DNA of 64,000 nucleotides from Pseudomonas kairouanensis (GTDB lineage: Bacteria > Pseudomonadota > Gammaproteobacteria > Pseudomonadales > Pseudomonadaceae), in NCBI RefSeq assembly GCF_004682055.1, contig NZ_QUZU01000006.1:124001-188000 (forward strand), read 5' to 3'. Shown here in pieces: positions 18,516 through 26,872 of this stretch. A program made the position numbers and the translations under genes. How positions within the stretch are numbered: the first letter of the stretch is position 1; the number at the start of each line of letters is the position of its first letter. The notes beneath the pieces were generated by a model. That model was given only the letters and a program-made list of their open reading frames with translations. It was not told where the DNA came from and did not search any database.

Positions 18516-18905
18516 ATGACGACTTACAACTGGGATCTGATCGAGCGTTTGCTGCACGAAGTGCAGAACGGTGAGGGCAGTTTCGCACCGCGCAAATATG
18601 CCGAGCAGGAAGCGGCCGAGAAGGCCACGGCGGGCGAGTCCACCGGGAATCTGGATACGTTGAAAAAGACGGCTGCCGATTACGAGGCGCTGTTGTTTAA
18701 GCGCGGGTTTATCGAAACGCGGCCTGAAGAGGAGGGTGGCAATGGTGAGAATTTCATTTTGACGCCATTGGGTGCGCAGCTGCTGGCGCTGATCGACAGT
18801 TCGATCCCTGGCAATGACCACCCGCGTCAGGTGTTGGATGAACAAGTGGATGCGCTGGACCCAGCGACGTTTGCCGAGGTGGCCTCCAAGGCTCAAATCG
18901 CCTGA
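18516..18905 (+). CDS. DUF2513-like putative winged-helix protein
   Basis: The protein has 129 residues and no signal peptide. The opening YNWDLIERLLHEVQNG and the YEALLFKRGFIE...LTPLGAQLLALID block resemble the winged-helix pattern of DUF2513-like proteins, often annotated as transcriptional regulators in Pseudomonas. A strong GCAGGAGGAATC ribosome site precedes the ATG. DNA binding is not shown by the sequence, and the targets are unknown. Confidence 0.65.
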   Translation: MTTYNWDLIERLLHEVQNGEGSFAPRKYAEQEAAEKATAGESTGNLDTLKKTAADYEALLFKRGFIETRPEEEGGNGENFILTPLGAQLLALIDSSIPGNDHPRQVLDEQVDALDPATFAEVASKAQIA

Positions 18906-18924
18906 TCAATGTATGAAGATCCAC

Positions 18925-19027
18925 TGTGGGAGGGGCGGTGCGACGATTCGACTTGCTCCCGATAGCAGAGTGCCAGTCAATTCAGTAGGTGGCTGATCCA
19001 CCGCTATCGGGAGCAGCCCCTCCCACA
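18925..19027. repeat. REPIN with an extended left arm
   Basis: The right arm reads ATCGGGAGCAGCCCCTCCCACA. In the left arm about 15 extra bases (GGTGCGACGATTCGA) separate TGTGGGAGGGGC from CTTGCTCCCGATAGC. The element abuts the stop codon of the DUF6279 gene. Confidence 0.8.
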
Positions 19028-19894
19028 TTAGTTCGAGGCGTTCTTGAGGCATTTGAGTGCCTTGAAGTCGCTGCGCACGCCGTCGATTTTCTGGGTGAGT
19101 TTTAGCCGCTGTTGCGGCGTGCTCTGGGCTATCAAGTCCACCAGAAGGCTGCGCGCTGCTGCTTCGGTTTGGGCATAGGCCTCGCGATATTGTGGTGTCC
19201 AAAGGCTTTCTCGATTGACCAGCAGTTGCTCAATTTTTTTCGGGAAATCTGCGCTCTTGCGCTGTTGCACGGCATCGATGAATTGTGCCTGCCAGCGGGC
19301 GCGGTTGCCGATCCATTCCTGGTTCTGATTGCCGAGGGCGGTGGACCAGGCCATGACCCGATTTTGCTGGCTGGTGCTGAGTGGGCCAATCCAGGCATCC
19401 AGGCGCTTGCTCATGCGTACGGCGCGCTCCTTGATCTGTTGTTCCAGAGGCGGCTTCAGGTATTCGTCCTGGCGTTTGCGCAGGTCCTTGGCCAGGGCGT
19501 CGTTCATCTCCTTGACCTGCTGGTCATCCAGGCCTTGCAGCAGTTCTATGGCCGAGGGGCTGATGGTGCGGGCGGTCTCGGCGATGGCTGTCTTGGCTTC
19601 TGTTGTACGAGCCTGCAGGGCAGCATCGGTCACCTGATTGTCGTCGACCATGTGTTGCAGGCGGTCCAACCAGTCCAGATAACCCGGCAATTGAGTGGTG
19701 CAATGCCAGGCCAGGTGCTCCTTGAGTTTGTCGTTGAACCAGTCTTTCTGCCCGGGGCGCATGTCCAGGTAGTCGCTGAGGGTCCAGGGGATGATCACGT
19801 CCAGGTTGCGGTAGGCCAGGCCCACACGGTTGCAGCCGCTGAGCACCAGGCTCAGGGTCAGCAATACCATCAGGAGTTTGAACCGGCGCAGCAT
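19028..19894 (-). CDS. DUF6279-family lipoprotein
   Basis: The 288-residue protein has a lipoprotein signal (LTLSLVLSGC, Cys21) and then a nearly all-helical domain beginning NRVGLAYRNLDVIIPWTLSDYLDM, characteristic of the DUF6279 family. It should be anchored to the envelope by acylated Cys21; the function is unknown. Residues following Cys are Asn-Arg, which does not signal inner-membrane retention by the Asp+2 rule. The gene ends directly at a REPIN. Confidence 0.85.
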   Translation of the reverse strand: MLRRFKLLMVLLTLSLVLSGCNRVGLAYRNLDVIIPWTLSDYLDMRPGQKDWFNDKLKEHLAWHCTTQLPGYLDWLDRLQHMVDDNQVTDAALQARTTEAKTAIAETARTISPSAIELLQGLDDQQVKEMNDALAKDLRKRQDEYLKPPLEQQIKERAVRMSKRLDAWIGPLSTSQQNRVMAWSTALGNQNQEWIGNRARWQAQFIDAVQQRKSADFPKKIEQLLVNRESLWTPQYREAYAQTEAAARSLLVDLIAQSTPQQRLKLTQKIDGVRSDFKALKCLKNASN

Positions 19895-19959
19895 GGGCGA
19901 GTCCTTGAATTGAGGGGTTATTGCATGTGAACCCTCGCTGGGGGCGACAGTTCAGCCCA

Positions 19960-20682
19960 TCAATAAAACGACCGCGCCGCCTTCAAGGTCAACAGCCCAT
20001 CGCATTGCGAATTGTGTCCGGAGTAGGCCGAGCAATCGCCGCCGCTGAGGTTGGAGTCGCTGTAGATCAGGTTGAGGTCCACACCCATCCACTGCCTGGA
20101 GAATTGCACCGACCAGTCGCTGAAGGTACGTATGGAGCCGCCCTCGACTGATACCGGAGTGCCCAACTGATGAGTGGTGTACTTCATGCTCACGCCAATG
20201 CCGAAAGGCTGGGTGCCGCTGAGGTCGGCGAACAGGGTGCTGTCCTGGCGGTCCGGGTCATTGCTGAAGGAGGCACCGAAACGGTTGCCCAGCAGGTTCA
20301 GGCCGCCATAGAACTCCTGGCTGTCGAGGGGGCTGAGCTTGGGGTAACTGTAATGGATCAGGCCCACTTCATAGCCCAGGGTCTGGTCGAAGGGGTGTTT
20401 GAAGCCCATATAGGAGTCGACTTCGAGAGTGCTGTCTGGGGACAGGCCCATGCTCGGCGAGAATTGGCCGATATACAGGCCACTGTCGTGGCTCAGGTCT
20501 AGCCCGCCATGGAACGAATCGCTGCCCGGGGAGGTGGGCTTGACCAGCCCCTGGGCCATGCTGCGGCTGGGCGTGGTGCCCAATTTCAGGTCGAAGTCAC
20601 CCAATTCGCGCTGGAAGATCTGCGCTTCGGCGAGTGGGCTGGCTGCCAGGGCAGTGACCAGGAATATGCAGGGCTTGAACAT
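19960..20682 (-). CDS. TorF-family putative porin
   Basis: The product has 240 residues with a signal peptide (MFKPCIFLVTALAASPLAEA). The mature part contains GGLDLSHDSGLYIGQFSP, EVDSYMGF, GYEVGLIHYSYP and other short beta-strand blocks that match the TorF/Gcw_chp family of small outer-membrane proteins. The terminal residues LTLKAARSFY end in aromatic Tyr as expected for a barrel. The transported molecule is unknown. Confidence 0.78.
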   Translation of the reverse strand: MFKPCIFLVTALAASPLAEAQIFQRELGDFDLKLGTTPSRSMAQGLVKPTSPGSDSFHGGLDLSHDSGLYIGQFSPSMGLSPDSTLEVDSYMGFKHPFDQTLGYEVGLIHYSYPKLSPLDSQEFYGGLNLLGNRFGASFSNDPDRQDSTLFADLSGTQPFGIGVSMKYTTHQLGTPVSVEGGSIRTFSDWSVQFSRQWMGVDLNLIYSDSNLSGGDCSAYSGHNSQCDGLLTLKAARSFY

Positions 20683-20839
20683 GCTTCACTCCATGAAAAG
20701 CGAGGAGCAGTAACGGAGAAAATCGGGCAGATGCCCGTGCTAGACGTGTGCAAGCATACCGACGAATGCCGGAAGGTGAGGCCCGTTCGTCGATTGGCAC
20801 AAACATGGATGCGTTGGGGGAGGTGTTTCGGGCTCTAGT

Positions 20840-20868
20840 CCTAGCGCCTTGATGGCAAGGCGCTTAGG
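20840..20868 (-). terminator. hairpin downstream of the 59-residue protein gene
   Basis: CCTAGCGCCTTG and CAAGGCGCTTAGG form a long stem with an ATGG loop (one unpaired base), 22 bp after the stop of the minus-strand gene at 20890. No T-tract follows, so it is a hairpin-type or Rho-assisted end. Confidence 0.45.
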
Positions 20869-20889
20869 GACCAGGTGTGTTGCGCGGTG

Positions 20890-21069
20890 TTACTTCTTGC
20901 CCAGGCTGATCTGCTTGGACGGGCCGAAAGTCTGGCCGCTTACGCCCTTGGCAATTTGCTGGATTTCGCCGCCGGACTTGAGGAATGCAGCAATCTGGCT
21001 GTTGATCGATTCGCTGGTTTCAACGGCGGGAGCTGGCTTTGCTTTGCTGTTGGATGCTTTTACGCGCAT
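20890..21069 (-). CDS. 59-residue conserved small protein, unknown function
   Basis: The start at ATG 21069 gives a basic N-terminus (MRVKASNSKAKPAP) followed by ESINSQIAAFLKSGGEIQQIAKGVSG, which resembles a short helix-turn element, and a Gly/Ser/Lys tail. AGGT lies upstream. There is no signal peptide. I recognise it only as a small protein typical of pseudomonads and cannot give a function. Confidence 0.6.
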   Translation of the reverse strand: MRVKASNSKAKPAPAVETSESINSQIAAFLKSGGEIQQIAKGVSGQTFGPSKQISLGKK

Positions 21070-21392
21070 GGCGGCCACTAACCTGTAGAAAATTAACTTG
21101 GCCAGGCATCGTACAGGAAATACTTGACAATTGCTTGGCAAATATCCTCCAGGAATAAAGCGCGCGCCTGAAAATAACCCAAGTTTATCTTTGAAATATG
21201 CCCCTAACTTACTGTTTTAACTCAAAACCGAAGGGCGGGGTTAGCCTGAGTGACTCAGCAAAATTCAGCCAAATGATCGGACGAGCGGGGCAGGGCCATT
21301 GGAACGCCACGCAACCCCGTGATTTTTCAGGCGTGCGCGCGTGGCGGGCGCAACTCGGGTAGAATGCCGCCCACGTAATGAGGGTATTGGAC
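21070..21392. promoter_or_regulatory. 323-bp divergent intergenic region upstream of cvfB
   Basis: This gap separates the 59-residue protein gene from the CvfB-like gene. Its left half is AT-rich. A TAGAAT at 21360-21365, about 28 bp before the CvfB start, is a plausible -10 element; I see no good -35. No gene is supported here. Confidence 0.4.
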
Positions 21393-22229
21393 ATGGCTTT
21401 AGTCGGGCGCTACAACAGTTTGCAAGTGGTTAAACACACTAACTTTGGTTTGTACTTGGACGGTGCGCAAGACGGTGAAATCCTCTTGCCTAATCGGTAT
21501 ATCCCCAAAGATATCCCCAGTGAAGATGAAGACTGGCTTAACGTTTTCATCTATCTGGACAGCGATGACAAACTTATCGCCACGACCGAAAAACCGAAAG
21601 TTCAAGTGGGCGAGTTTGCCAGTTTGAAAGTGGTGGAAGTCAACAGCATTGGTGTATTCCTCGATTGGGGTTTGCCAAAGGATTTGTTGCTGCCGTATTC
21701 GGAAGAAAAGCGCCAGATGACGGCCGGTGAATACTGCGTGGTGCACGTCTACCTCGACAAGCACACCAAGCGAATCACCGCCACTGCGCGGCTGGACCGC
21801 TACCTGGACAAGACCCCGGCCAACTACCAGGTGGGCCAGGAAGTCGACCTGCTGGTGGCCGAAGCCACGGACATGGGCTTCAAGGCGATCATCAACAACA
21901 AGCACTGGGGCTTGATCCACAAGAACGAAGTATTCAAGTTCCTGCGTCCGGGCAAGGTAGAGAAGGGCTTTATCAAAGAGATCCGCGCCGATGGCAATAT
22001 CAGCCTGAGCCTGCAACCGGTCGGCCAGGAAGCGGCCTCCAGCCTGAACTCGAAGATCCTCGCCAAGTTGCGTGAAAACAACGGCACTCTGCCGGTCAGC
22101 GACAAGAGCGACCCGGCGGTGATCAGCAACTTGTTCGGGGTGAGCAAGGGCAACTTCAAGAAGGCCATTGGCGCCCTCTATAAGCAGGGCCAGATTGTGA
22201 TTCACGCGGATCGCATTGAACTAAGCTGA
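21393..22229 (+). CDS. CvfB-family S1-domain RNA-binding protein
   Basis: The protein has 278 residues and contains successive S1-like OB folds (VVKHTNFGLYLDG...; SLKVVEVNSIGVFLDWGLPKDLLLPYSE; a third with MGFKAIINNKHWGLIHKNE) and a C-terminal winged helix (ISNLFGVSKGNFKKAIGALYKQGQIVI). This is the CvfB/YitL architecture, cytosolic proteins implicated in RNA binding and virulence-factor control in Staphylococcus. GAGGG nine bases upstream supports the ATG at 21393 rather than the one at 21378. Confidence 0.88.
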   Translation: MALVGRYNSLQVVKHTNFGLYLDGAQDGEILLPNRYIPKDIPSEDEDWLNVFIYLDSDDKLIATTEKPKVQVGEFASLKVVEVNSIGVFLDWGLPKDLLLPYSEEKRQMTAGEYCVVHVYLDKHTKRITATARLDRYLDKTPANYQVGQEVDLLVAEATDMGFKAIINNKHWGLIHKNEVFKFLRPGKVEKGFIKEIRADGNISLSLQPVGQEAASSLNSKILAKLRENNGTLPVSDKSDPAVISNLFGVSKGNFKKAIGALYKQGQIVIHADRIELS

Positions 22230-22246
22230 GTGCCGCTTGCTCTTCT

Positions 22247-22329
22247 GTAGGAGCGAGCTTGCTCGCGAAAGTATTCCAGGCGCATCACCGCGTCGGATGT
22301 ACGTTTTTCGCGAGCAAGCTCGCTCCTAC
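22247..22329. repeat. REPIN, GTAGGAGCGAGCTTGCTCGCG class
   Basis: GTAGGAGCGAGCTTGCTCGC and its reverse complement ending GCTCCTAC flank about 40 bp. The right arm ends 13 bp before the start codon of the DUF2177 gene, so the element forms most of that gene's upstream region. Confidence 0.9.
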
Positions 22330-22342
22330 GGTGGGTCTTCCA

Positions 22343-22741
22343 ATGTCCAAAAAAGTGTTATTCGCTTACCTCGGCACCCTGGTTGCTTTCCTGGTGCTCG
22401 ATGGCCTCTGGCTCGGCGTGCTGATGGGGCCGACCTACAAGTCCCTGCTGGGCTCGCTGATGCTGGATCAGCCCCGCCTGTTGCCAGCAACGCTCTTCTA
22501 CCTTCTCTATGTCCTCGGTTGCGTGGTGTTCGTGGTTTTGCCCAGCGCCAGCTGGCAGCGCGCGGCACGCCTGGGCGCTTTGCTGGGCCTGGTGGCTTAT
22601 GGCACCTATGACCTGAGCAATTGGGCCACGCTGCAAGGCTGGTCGGCGACGCTTGCGGTGATGGACATGGCCTGGGGTACCGTTCTTACGGCGCTATGTT
22701 GCTCGTTTGGGTATTTATGTGCACATCGAGTGCGCCAATGA
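22343..22741 (+). CDS. DUF2177-family membrane protein
   Basis: The product has 132 residues and about four hydrophobic helices. LDGLWLGVLMGPTYKSLLG, the GTYDLSNWATLQGWS block and VMDMAWGTVLTAL are the conserved DUF2177 features. Location is the inner membrane; function is unknown. No clear Shine-Dalgarno is seen because a REPIN ends 13 bp upstream. Confidence 0.85.
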   Translation: MSKKVLFAYLGTLVAFLVLDGLWLGVLMGPTYKSLLGSLMLDQPRLLPATLFYLLYVLGCVVFVVLPSASWQRAARLGALLGLVAYGTYDLSNWATLQGWSATLAVMDMAWGTVLTALCCSFGYLCAHRVRQ

Positions 22742-22866
22742 TTGTGTACAGGTTTTTTGTGCACCGTTGCTGAGCGAAGTCCCGGTATCTAAACTTCATC
22801 CCGTCCCTTTGGGTCGCCGTTCCGCAGGGATTGTGTGCCATTGGCACGTATTCTGCTGACTGCTTC

Positions 22867-22899
22867 GTATACAAACCACGCCGCCCCCCGTATGCATAC
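22867..22899. promoter_or_regulatory. paired palindromes, candidate operator of the NCS1 gene
   Basis: GTATAC (22867-22872) and GTATGCATAC (22890-22899) are both self-complementary and centred about 25 bp apart, 42-74 bp before the transporter start. The GTATAC-type core is common in sites of GntR-family regulators. No such regulator is encoded nearby. Confidence 0.35.
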
Positions 22900-22940
22900 C
22901 CGCAACGGCGGCGCAGGCCGGTACTACGAGGAGCCCAGCG

Positions 22941-24383
22941 ATGACCGAACAATTGCCCAAAGGCTATAGCCCGCGCCTGTACAACCAGGACCTGGGCCCA
23001 CTGCCGCAAAAGTGGACCTGGTACAACATCTTCGCCTTCTGGATGAGTGACGTGCACAGCGTGGGTGGTTATGTATTCGCCGCCAGTCTGTTTGCCTTGG
23101 GGCTGGCCAGTTGGCAGGTATTGATCGCGTTGCTCGCGGGTATCTGCATCGTGCAGTTGATCGCGAACCTGGTAGCAAAGCCCAGCCAGCAGGCGGCGGT
23201 ACCGTATCCGGTGATTTGTCGGTTGGCCTTTGGCGTATTCGGCGCGAATATTCCTGCGGTGATCCGAGGATTGATCGCCGTGGCCTGGTACGGGATTCAG
23301 ACCTATTTGGCGTCAAGTGCCTTGATCATTGTGGTGCTGCGTTTTTTCCCACAGATGGCGGTATATGCAGAGCCGCATTTTGCGGGCCTTTCCTATCTGG
23401 GATGGTTTGGTTTCCTCAGCCTATGGGTGCTGCAGGCGGCGGTGTTCTGGGCCGGGATGGAGTCCATCCGCCGCTTTATCGATTGGGCCGGGCCGGTGGT
23501 GTATGCGGTGATGTTTGCCTTGGCGGGCTGGATCGTATGGAAGGCAGGTTGGGCGAATATCAGTTTTACCCTGTCGGAAAAGTCCCTATCGGGCTGGCAG
23601 GCTTTTGGCCAGGTGATCGTGGCCACGGCGCTGGTGGTGTCCTACTTCTCCGGGCCCACCCTGAATTTCGGTGACTTCAGCCGTTACTGCCGCAGCATGC
23701 AGGATGTACGTCGTGGCAATTTCTGGGGGTTGCCAGTGAATTTCCTGGCGTTCTCGCTCGTCACCGTCGTAATCGTTTCCGGCACCTTGCCGGTGTTTGG
23801 CGAAATGCTCCACGACCCAATTGCCACCGTATCGCGCATCGACAACAGCATGGCGGTACTGCTTGGCGCCTTTGCGTTTGTAACCGCCACCATTGGCATC
23901 AACATCGTCGCCAACTTCGTGTCCCCGGCGTTCGACTTCGCCAACGTTGCTCCGAGCAAGATCAGTTGGCGTGCTGGCGGCATGATTGCTGCCGTGGCCT
24001 CGATCTTTATCACCCCCTGGAACCTGTTCAATAACCCGCTGATGATCCACTACACCCTGGACATCCTCGCCGCGTTTATCGGGCCATTGTTCGGCATCCT
24101 GCTGGTGGACTTCTACCTGATCAAAAAACAGAAGATCGATGTGGATGCGCTGTTCGATGACAGCCCCAGCGGGCGCTATTACTTCGATGGCGGTGTGAAC
24201 TGGACGGCGGTCAAGGCCTTGGTGCCGGCAACACTGGTGGGCGTTGCCATCACGTTCACCCCCGCGTTGCAGGGCATGGCCAACTTTGCCTGGTTTACCG
24301 GGTGCTTCCTGGGTGGGCTGTTTTTCCTGGTGTTGGCGCGGCGCGAGCAGCTTCGTGCGCCAGCGCCGATGGTTGCCGGCTGA
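22941..24383 (+). CDS. NCS1-family purine/pyrimidine/hydantoin transporter
   Basis: The 480-residue inner-membrane protein has about twelve helices. Its N-terminus LGPLPQKWTWYNIFAFWMSDVHSVGGY and the GPTLNFGDFSRYC and NIVANFVSPAFDFANVAP segments are diagnostic for the NCS1 group that imports hydantoin, allantoin, uracil or related bases with a cation. The exact substrate is not determinable. AGGAG precedes the ATG. The last 89 bp overlap, on the opposite strand, the end of the MFS gene at 24295. Confidence 0.9.
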   Translation: MTEQLPKGYSPRLYNQDLGPLPQKWTWYNIFAFWMSDVHSVGGYVFAASLFALGLASWQVLIALLAGICIVQLIANLVAKPSQQAAVPYPVICRLAFGVFGANIPAVIRGLIAVAWYGIQTYLASSALIIVVLRFFPQMAVYAEPHFAGLSYLGWFGFLSLWVLQAAVFWAGMESIRRFIDWAGPVVYAVMFALAGWIVWKAGWANISFTLSEKSLSGWQAFGQVIVATALVVSYFSGPTLNFGDFSRYCRSMQDVRRGNFWGLPVNFLAFSLVTVVIVSGTLPVFGEMLHDPIATVSRIDNSMAVLLGAFAFVTATIGINIVANFVSPAFDFANVAPSKISWRAGGMIAAVASIFITPWNLFNNPLMIHYTLDILAAFIGPLFGILLVDFYLIKKQKIDVDALFDDSPSGRYYFDGGVNWTAVKALVPATLVGVAITFTPALQGMANFAWFTGCFLGGLFFLVLARREQLRAPAPMVAG

Positions 24384-25494
24384 TCAATATCGAGCCCGCC
24401 ACTATCAAGCCGGCGCCGGCAATCACCAGCGCCGGTTGCAGGCCGCCGCTCACATGGCTGCTCACCGACGCCAGTAACGGTCCACACAACTGGCCGATGG
24501 CGAAACTGGTGGTGAGCAGGCCGGTGCTGCGCTGATAGCCGTGGGGCGCGATGTCCCGCAGGCGTGCCATCACCAATTGCATGCAGGCCAGGAACGGTGC
24601 GCCGCATAGCAACACCCCCAGCGCCAGCCCCCAGCCATTGCCCAGCAGGCACGCCAATACTCCGGCAGCTTGTAGCCATAACGTGGTCATCAACCAGCGG
24701 CGGGTGGTTTGCGGGTGTTTACGGCGCAGGCTTGCCACCCCCACGCCAATCGCTGCGGCCAGGCCAAAGCACGGCCAGAACAGGTCGGCCTGCCAGGCGC
24801 CTTGGAACTGTGCGTTGGCCATTTGCGCTAAAAAAGTCGCCGGGATGATGTAGCCCAAGCCGAACAGGAAATAGATCCAGCCCAGGTGCGCGATGCTTGC
24901 ATTCTCATCAGTCTTTGCCTCGGTTGTGCTGGTCGGGCTGGGCTGTGGCAGGAACGGCAGAATTACCAGCAACATCAGCAATGCCACCCCGCCATACACC
25001 AGCCACAACGTCGCCGAGGTTTGCCCCAGCAGGTTTGAGCCCAACGCCAGCAACCCCGTCAGCAAAATCCCCAATCCAGGCCCGGCAAATATCAACGCCC
25101 CAAGGCGTGGGCGCCCGGCCGCCAGCGCCAGCGGTTGACTCAGGCTGGTAATCATCACCAACGCCCAGGCACTCGCCACGCCTGTACCAAAGCGTAACAG
25201 CAGGTGCGCCCAGAACCCGTGAGCCCAGTACGACGCCAGGATCAGCAGCACGCACAACCACAGACCACCGTACAAGCGACCACGAACGTGGTGATGGCTG
25301 CGCGCAAAGATCGAGTCCACCGCACCCACGAAGTAACCCAGATAGTTCGCCGCTGCGATCAAGCCGGCGCCGGTCAAGTCGATCTGCCCTTCGCTGAGCA
25401 AATGCGGCATTTGCGGGGTGAGGGCGAAACGGCCGATGCCCATGGCCATCATGAGGGCGACGCAACTGGCGAGTAAGCGAATCAGGCGTGACAT
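24295..25494 (-). CDS. YbfB/YjiJ-family MFS transporter
   Basis: The product has 399 residues with about twelve helices. The N-terminus ALMMAMGIGRFALTPQMPHLLSEG is the signature of the YbfB/YjiJ (MFS_4) family, and GYIIPATFLAQMA and the YQRSTGLLTTSFAIGQLCGPLLAS region agree. The substrate is unknown. It is divergent from the LysR gene at 25599 and converges with, and overlaps by 89 bp, the NCS1 gene. Confidence 0.88.
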   Translation of the reverse strand: MSRLIRLLASCVALMMAMGIGRFALTPQMPHLLSEGQIDLTGAGLIAAANYLGYFVGAVDSIFARSHHHVRGRLYGGLWLCVLLILASYWAHGFWAHLLLRFGTGVASAWALVMITSLSQPLALAAGRPRLGALIFAGPGLGILLTGLLALGSNLLGQTSATLWLVYGGVALLMLLVILPFLPQPSPTSTTEAKTDENASIAHLGWIYFLFGLGYIIPATFLAQMANAQFQGAWQADLFWPCFGLAAAIGVGVASLRRKHPQTTRRWLMTTLWLQAAGVLACLLGNGWGLALGVLLCGAPFLACMQLVMARLRDIAPHGYQRSTGLLTTSFAIGQLCGPLLASVSSHVSGGLQPALVIAGAGLIVAGSILISRQPSALAHEAARAAPTPGKTAHPGSTR

Positions 25495-25598
25495 GGTCGG
25501 GGTTCCTGTAAGGCAGCGAATGACCTTCAGGCTAAAGCTGATTGACTTTCTGTAAAATTGAATAATAGTGAGTAACTTGTTCAGTTTTGGAGAAAGGT

Positions 25599-26492
25599 AT
25601 GGAGTTCAGTCAATTGCGCATTTTCCAGGCCGTGGCGGAAGAGGGCTCCATTACTCGGGCGGCCGAGCGCTTGCACCGTGTGCCGTCGAACCTGTCGACC
25701 CGGCTCAAACAAATGGAGGAGCAGCTCGGGGTAGAGTTGTTCGTGCGTGAACGTCAGCGTTTACAGCTTTCTCCTGCGGGAAAAGTGTTACTGGACTACA
25801 GCACCCGCCTGCTGGCCTTGCACGACGAAGCCCATGGCGCCGTGCAGGGTGGCCAACCGGCCGGCGATTTTGTGCTGGGCAGCATGTACAGCACTGCGGC
25901 GGTTCATTTGCCAAAGTTGTTGGCCGGTTATCACAAGGCGTACCCGATGGTGAACCTGCAGGTGCAATCGGCGCCCAGTGGTGAGGTGCTGGAAGGCTTG
26001 ATTACCGGTCGCTTGGACGCAGGTTTTGTGGACGGCCCCGTCACCATTGCCACCCTGGACGGCGTAGCGCTGTGCGAAGAGCGCTTGGTGCTGATCTGCG
26101 AGGCTGATCACCCGCCGGTGCGCGGGCCGCAAGATGTCGCCGGACGTTCGGTGTTCACCTTCCGACGCAGCTGCGCCTATCGCACCCGGCTGGAAACCTG
26201 GTTTTCCCACGAGCGCGTGGCCATGGGCCGTGCGATTGAGATCGAGTCCTATCAGGGCATGCTTGCGTGTGTGATCGCCGGTTCCGGGGTGGCATTGATG
26301 TCCCAATCCATGCTCGACAGCCTGCCGGGCAAGGACAGCGTGTCCGTTCATCCGCTGACAGGGCCTTTTGCCACTGCAACCACCTGGCTGATGTGGCGAA
26401 AGGGTATGCTCGGCGCTAACCTCAACGCATGGATTGACTTGCAGCAGGCGGGCAAGGCCGAAGTCCTGCAAGACACACGGGCCATTGCTTGA
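25599..26492 (+). CDS. LysR-family regulator, likely of the adjacent MFS gene
   Basis: The 297-residue protein has an N-terminal helix-turn-helix (GSITRAAERLHRVPSNLSTRLKQMEEQLG) of the subgroup with the VPSN recognition helix, shared with PtrR/YneJ-like regulators, and a LysR effector-binding domain. GGAGAAAGGT directly before the ATG decides the start. It is divergent from the YbfB-type MFS gene with about 100 bp between them, suggesting it controls that transporter. Confidence 0.88.
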   Translation: MEFSQLRIFQAVAEEGSITRAAERLHRVPSNLSTRLKQMEEQLGVELFVRERQRLQLSPAGKVLLDYSTRLLALHDEAHGAVQGGQPAGDFVLGSMYSTAAVHLPKLLAGYHKAYPMVNLQVQSAPSGEVLEGLITGRLDAGFVDGPVTIATLDGVALCEERLVLICEADHPPVRGPQDVAGRSVFTFRRSCAYRTRLETWFSHERVAMGRAIEIESYQGMLACVIAGSGVALMSQSMLDSLPGKDSVSVHPLTGPFATATTWLMWRKGMLGANLNAWIDLQQAGKAEVLQDTRAIA

Positions 26493-26635
26493 ACGAGCCG
26501 TCAGGATTTGAATCAATTCAGTAATAGTTCGTTGTGGTTTCGTTCAAGCATTACGTAGGACTTAGGGCTACTATCAGTGTAGGAAAAGGCGACAGAATTG
26601 GCGCCTGCCAGCATTACCCTCAAAGGGGGCAAACC

Positions 26636-26758
26636 ATGAAAGAGAAAATTCAAAACTGGCTCCACGACCTTGGTGTTGCACTGGGCTTGATCGAGCCGCC
26701 GATGCAACCCATACCGATTCGTACGGATGACGAGCAGCGCCGGCCGCGTCGCAGGTAA
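26636..26758 (+). CDS. 40-residue PA1414-like small protein
   Basis: ATG 26636 follows an AAAGGGGG ribosome site and opens a 40-residue frame, MKEKIQNWLHDLGVALGLIE then a Pro-rich stretch and a basic end (RRPRRR). From memory this closely resembles P. aeruginosa PA1414, whose locus yields the low-oxygen sRNA SicX. The protein has an amphipathic helix and no signal peptide. In P. aeruginosa PA1414 lies near the gbu genes (PA1418-PA1422), and the same neighbourhood is seen here. Whether the RNA function is conserved cannot be judged from the sequence. Confidence 0.65.
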   Translation: MKEKIQNWLHDLGVALGLIEPPMQPIPIRTDDEQRRPRRR

Positions 26759-26783
26759 TCGCCAGTCACAGCCGAATTAAAAA

Positions 26784-26872
26784 TGTGGGAGCGGGCTTGC
26801 TCGCGAAGGTGGTGTGTCAGTCGATGAATAATTGGCCGATACACCGCCTTCGCGAGCAAGCCCGCTCCCACA
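26784..26872. repeat. REPIN, GTGGGAGCGGGCTTGCTCGCG class
   Basis: TGTGGGAGCGGGCTTGCTCG and a reverse complement ending CCCGCTCCCACA flank about 40 bp, just downstream of the PA1414-like gene. The rest of 26873-27163 is lower in G+C and holds no frame I can support. Confidence 0.9.

Noticed and set aside
26490..26600. An Anr/FNR box upstream of the PA1414-like gene
   Set aside because: ATCAA at 26512-26516 and TTGAA nearby were considered, but no TTGAT-N4-ATCAA arrangement with correct spacing is present.
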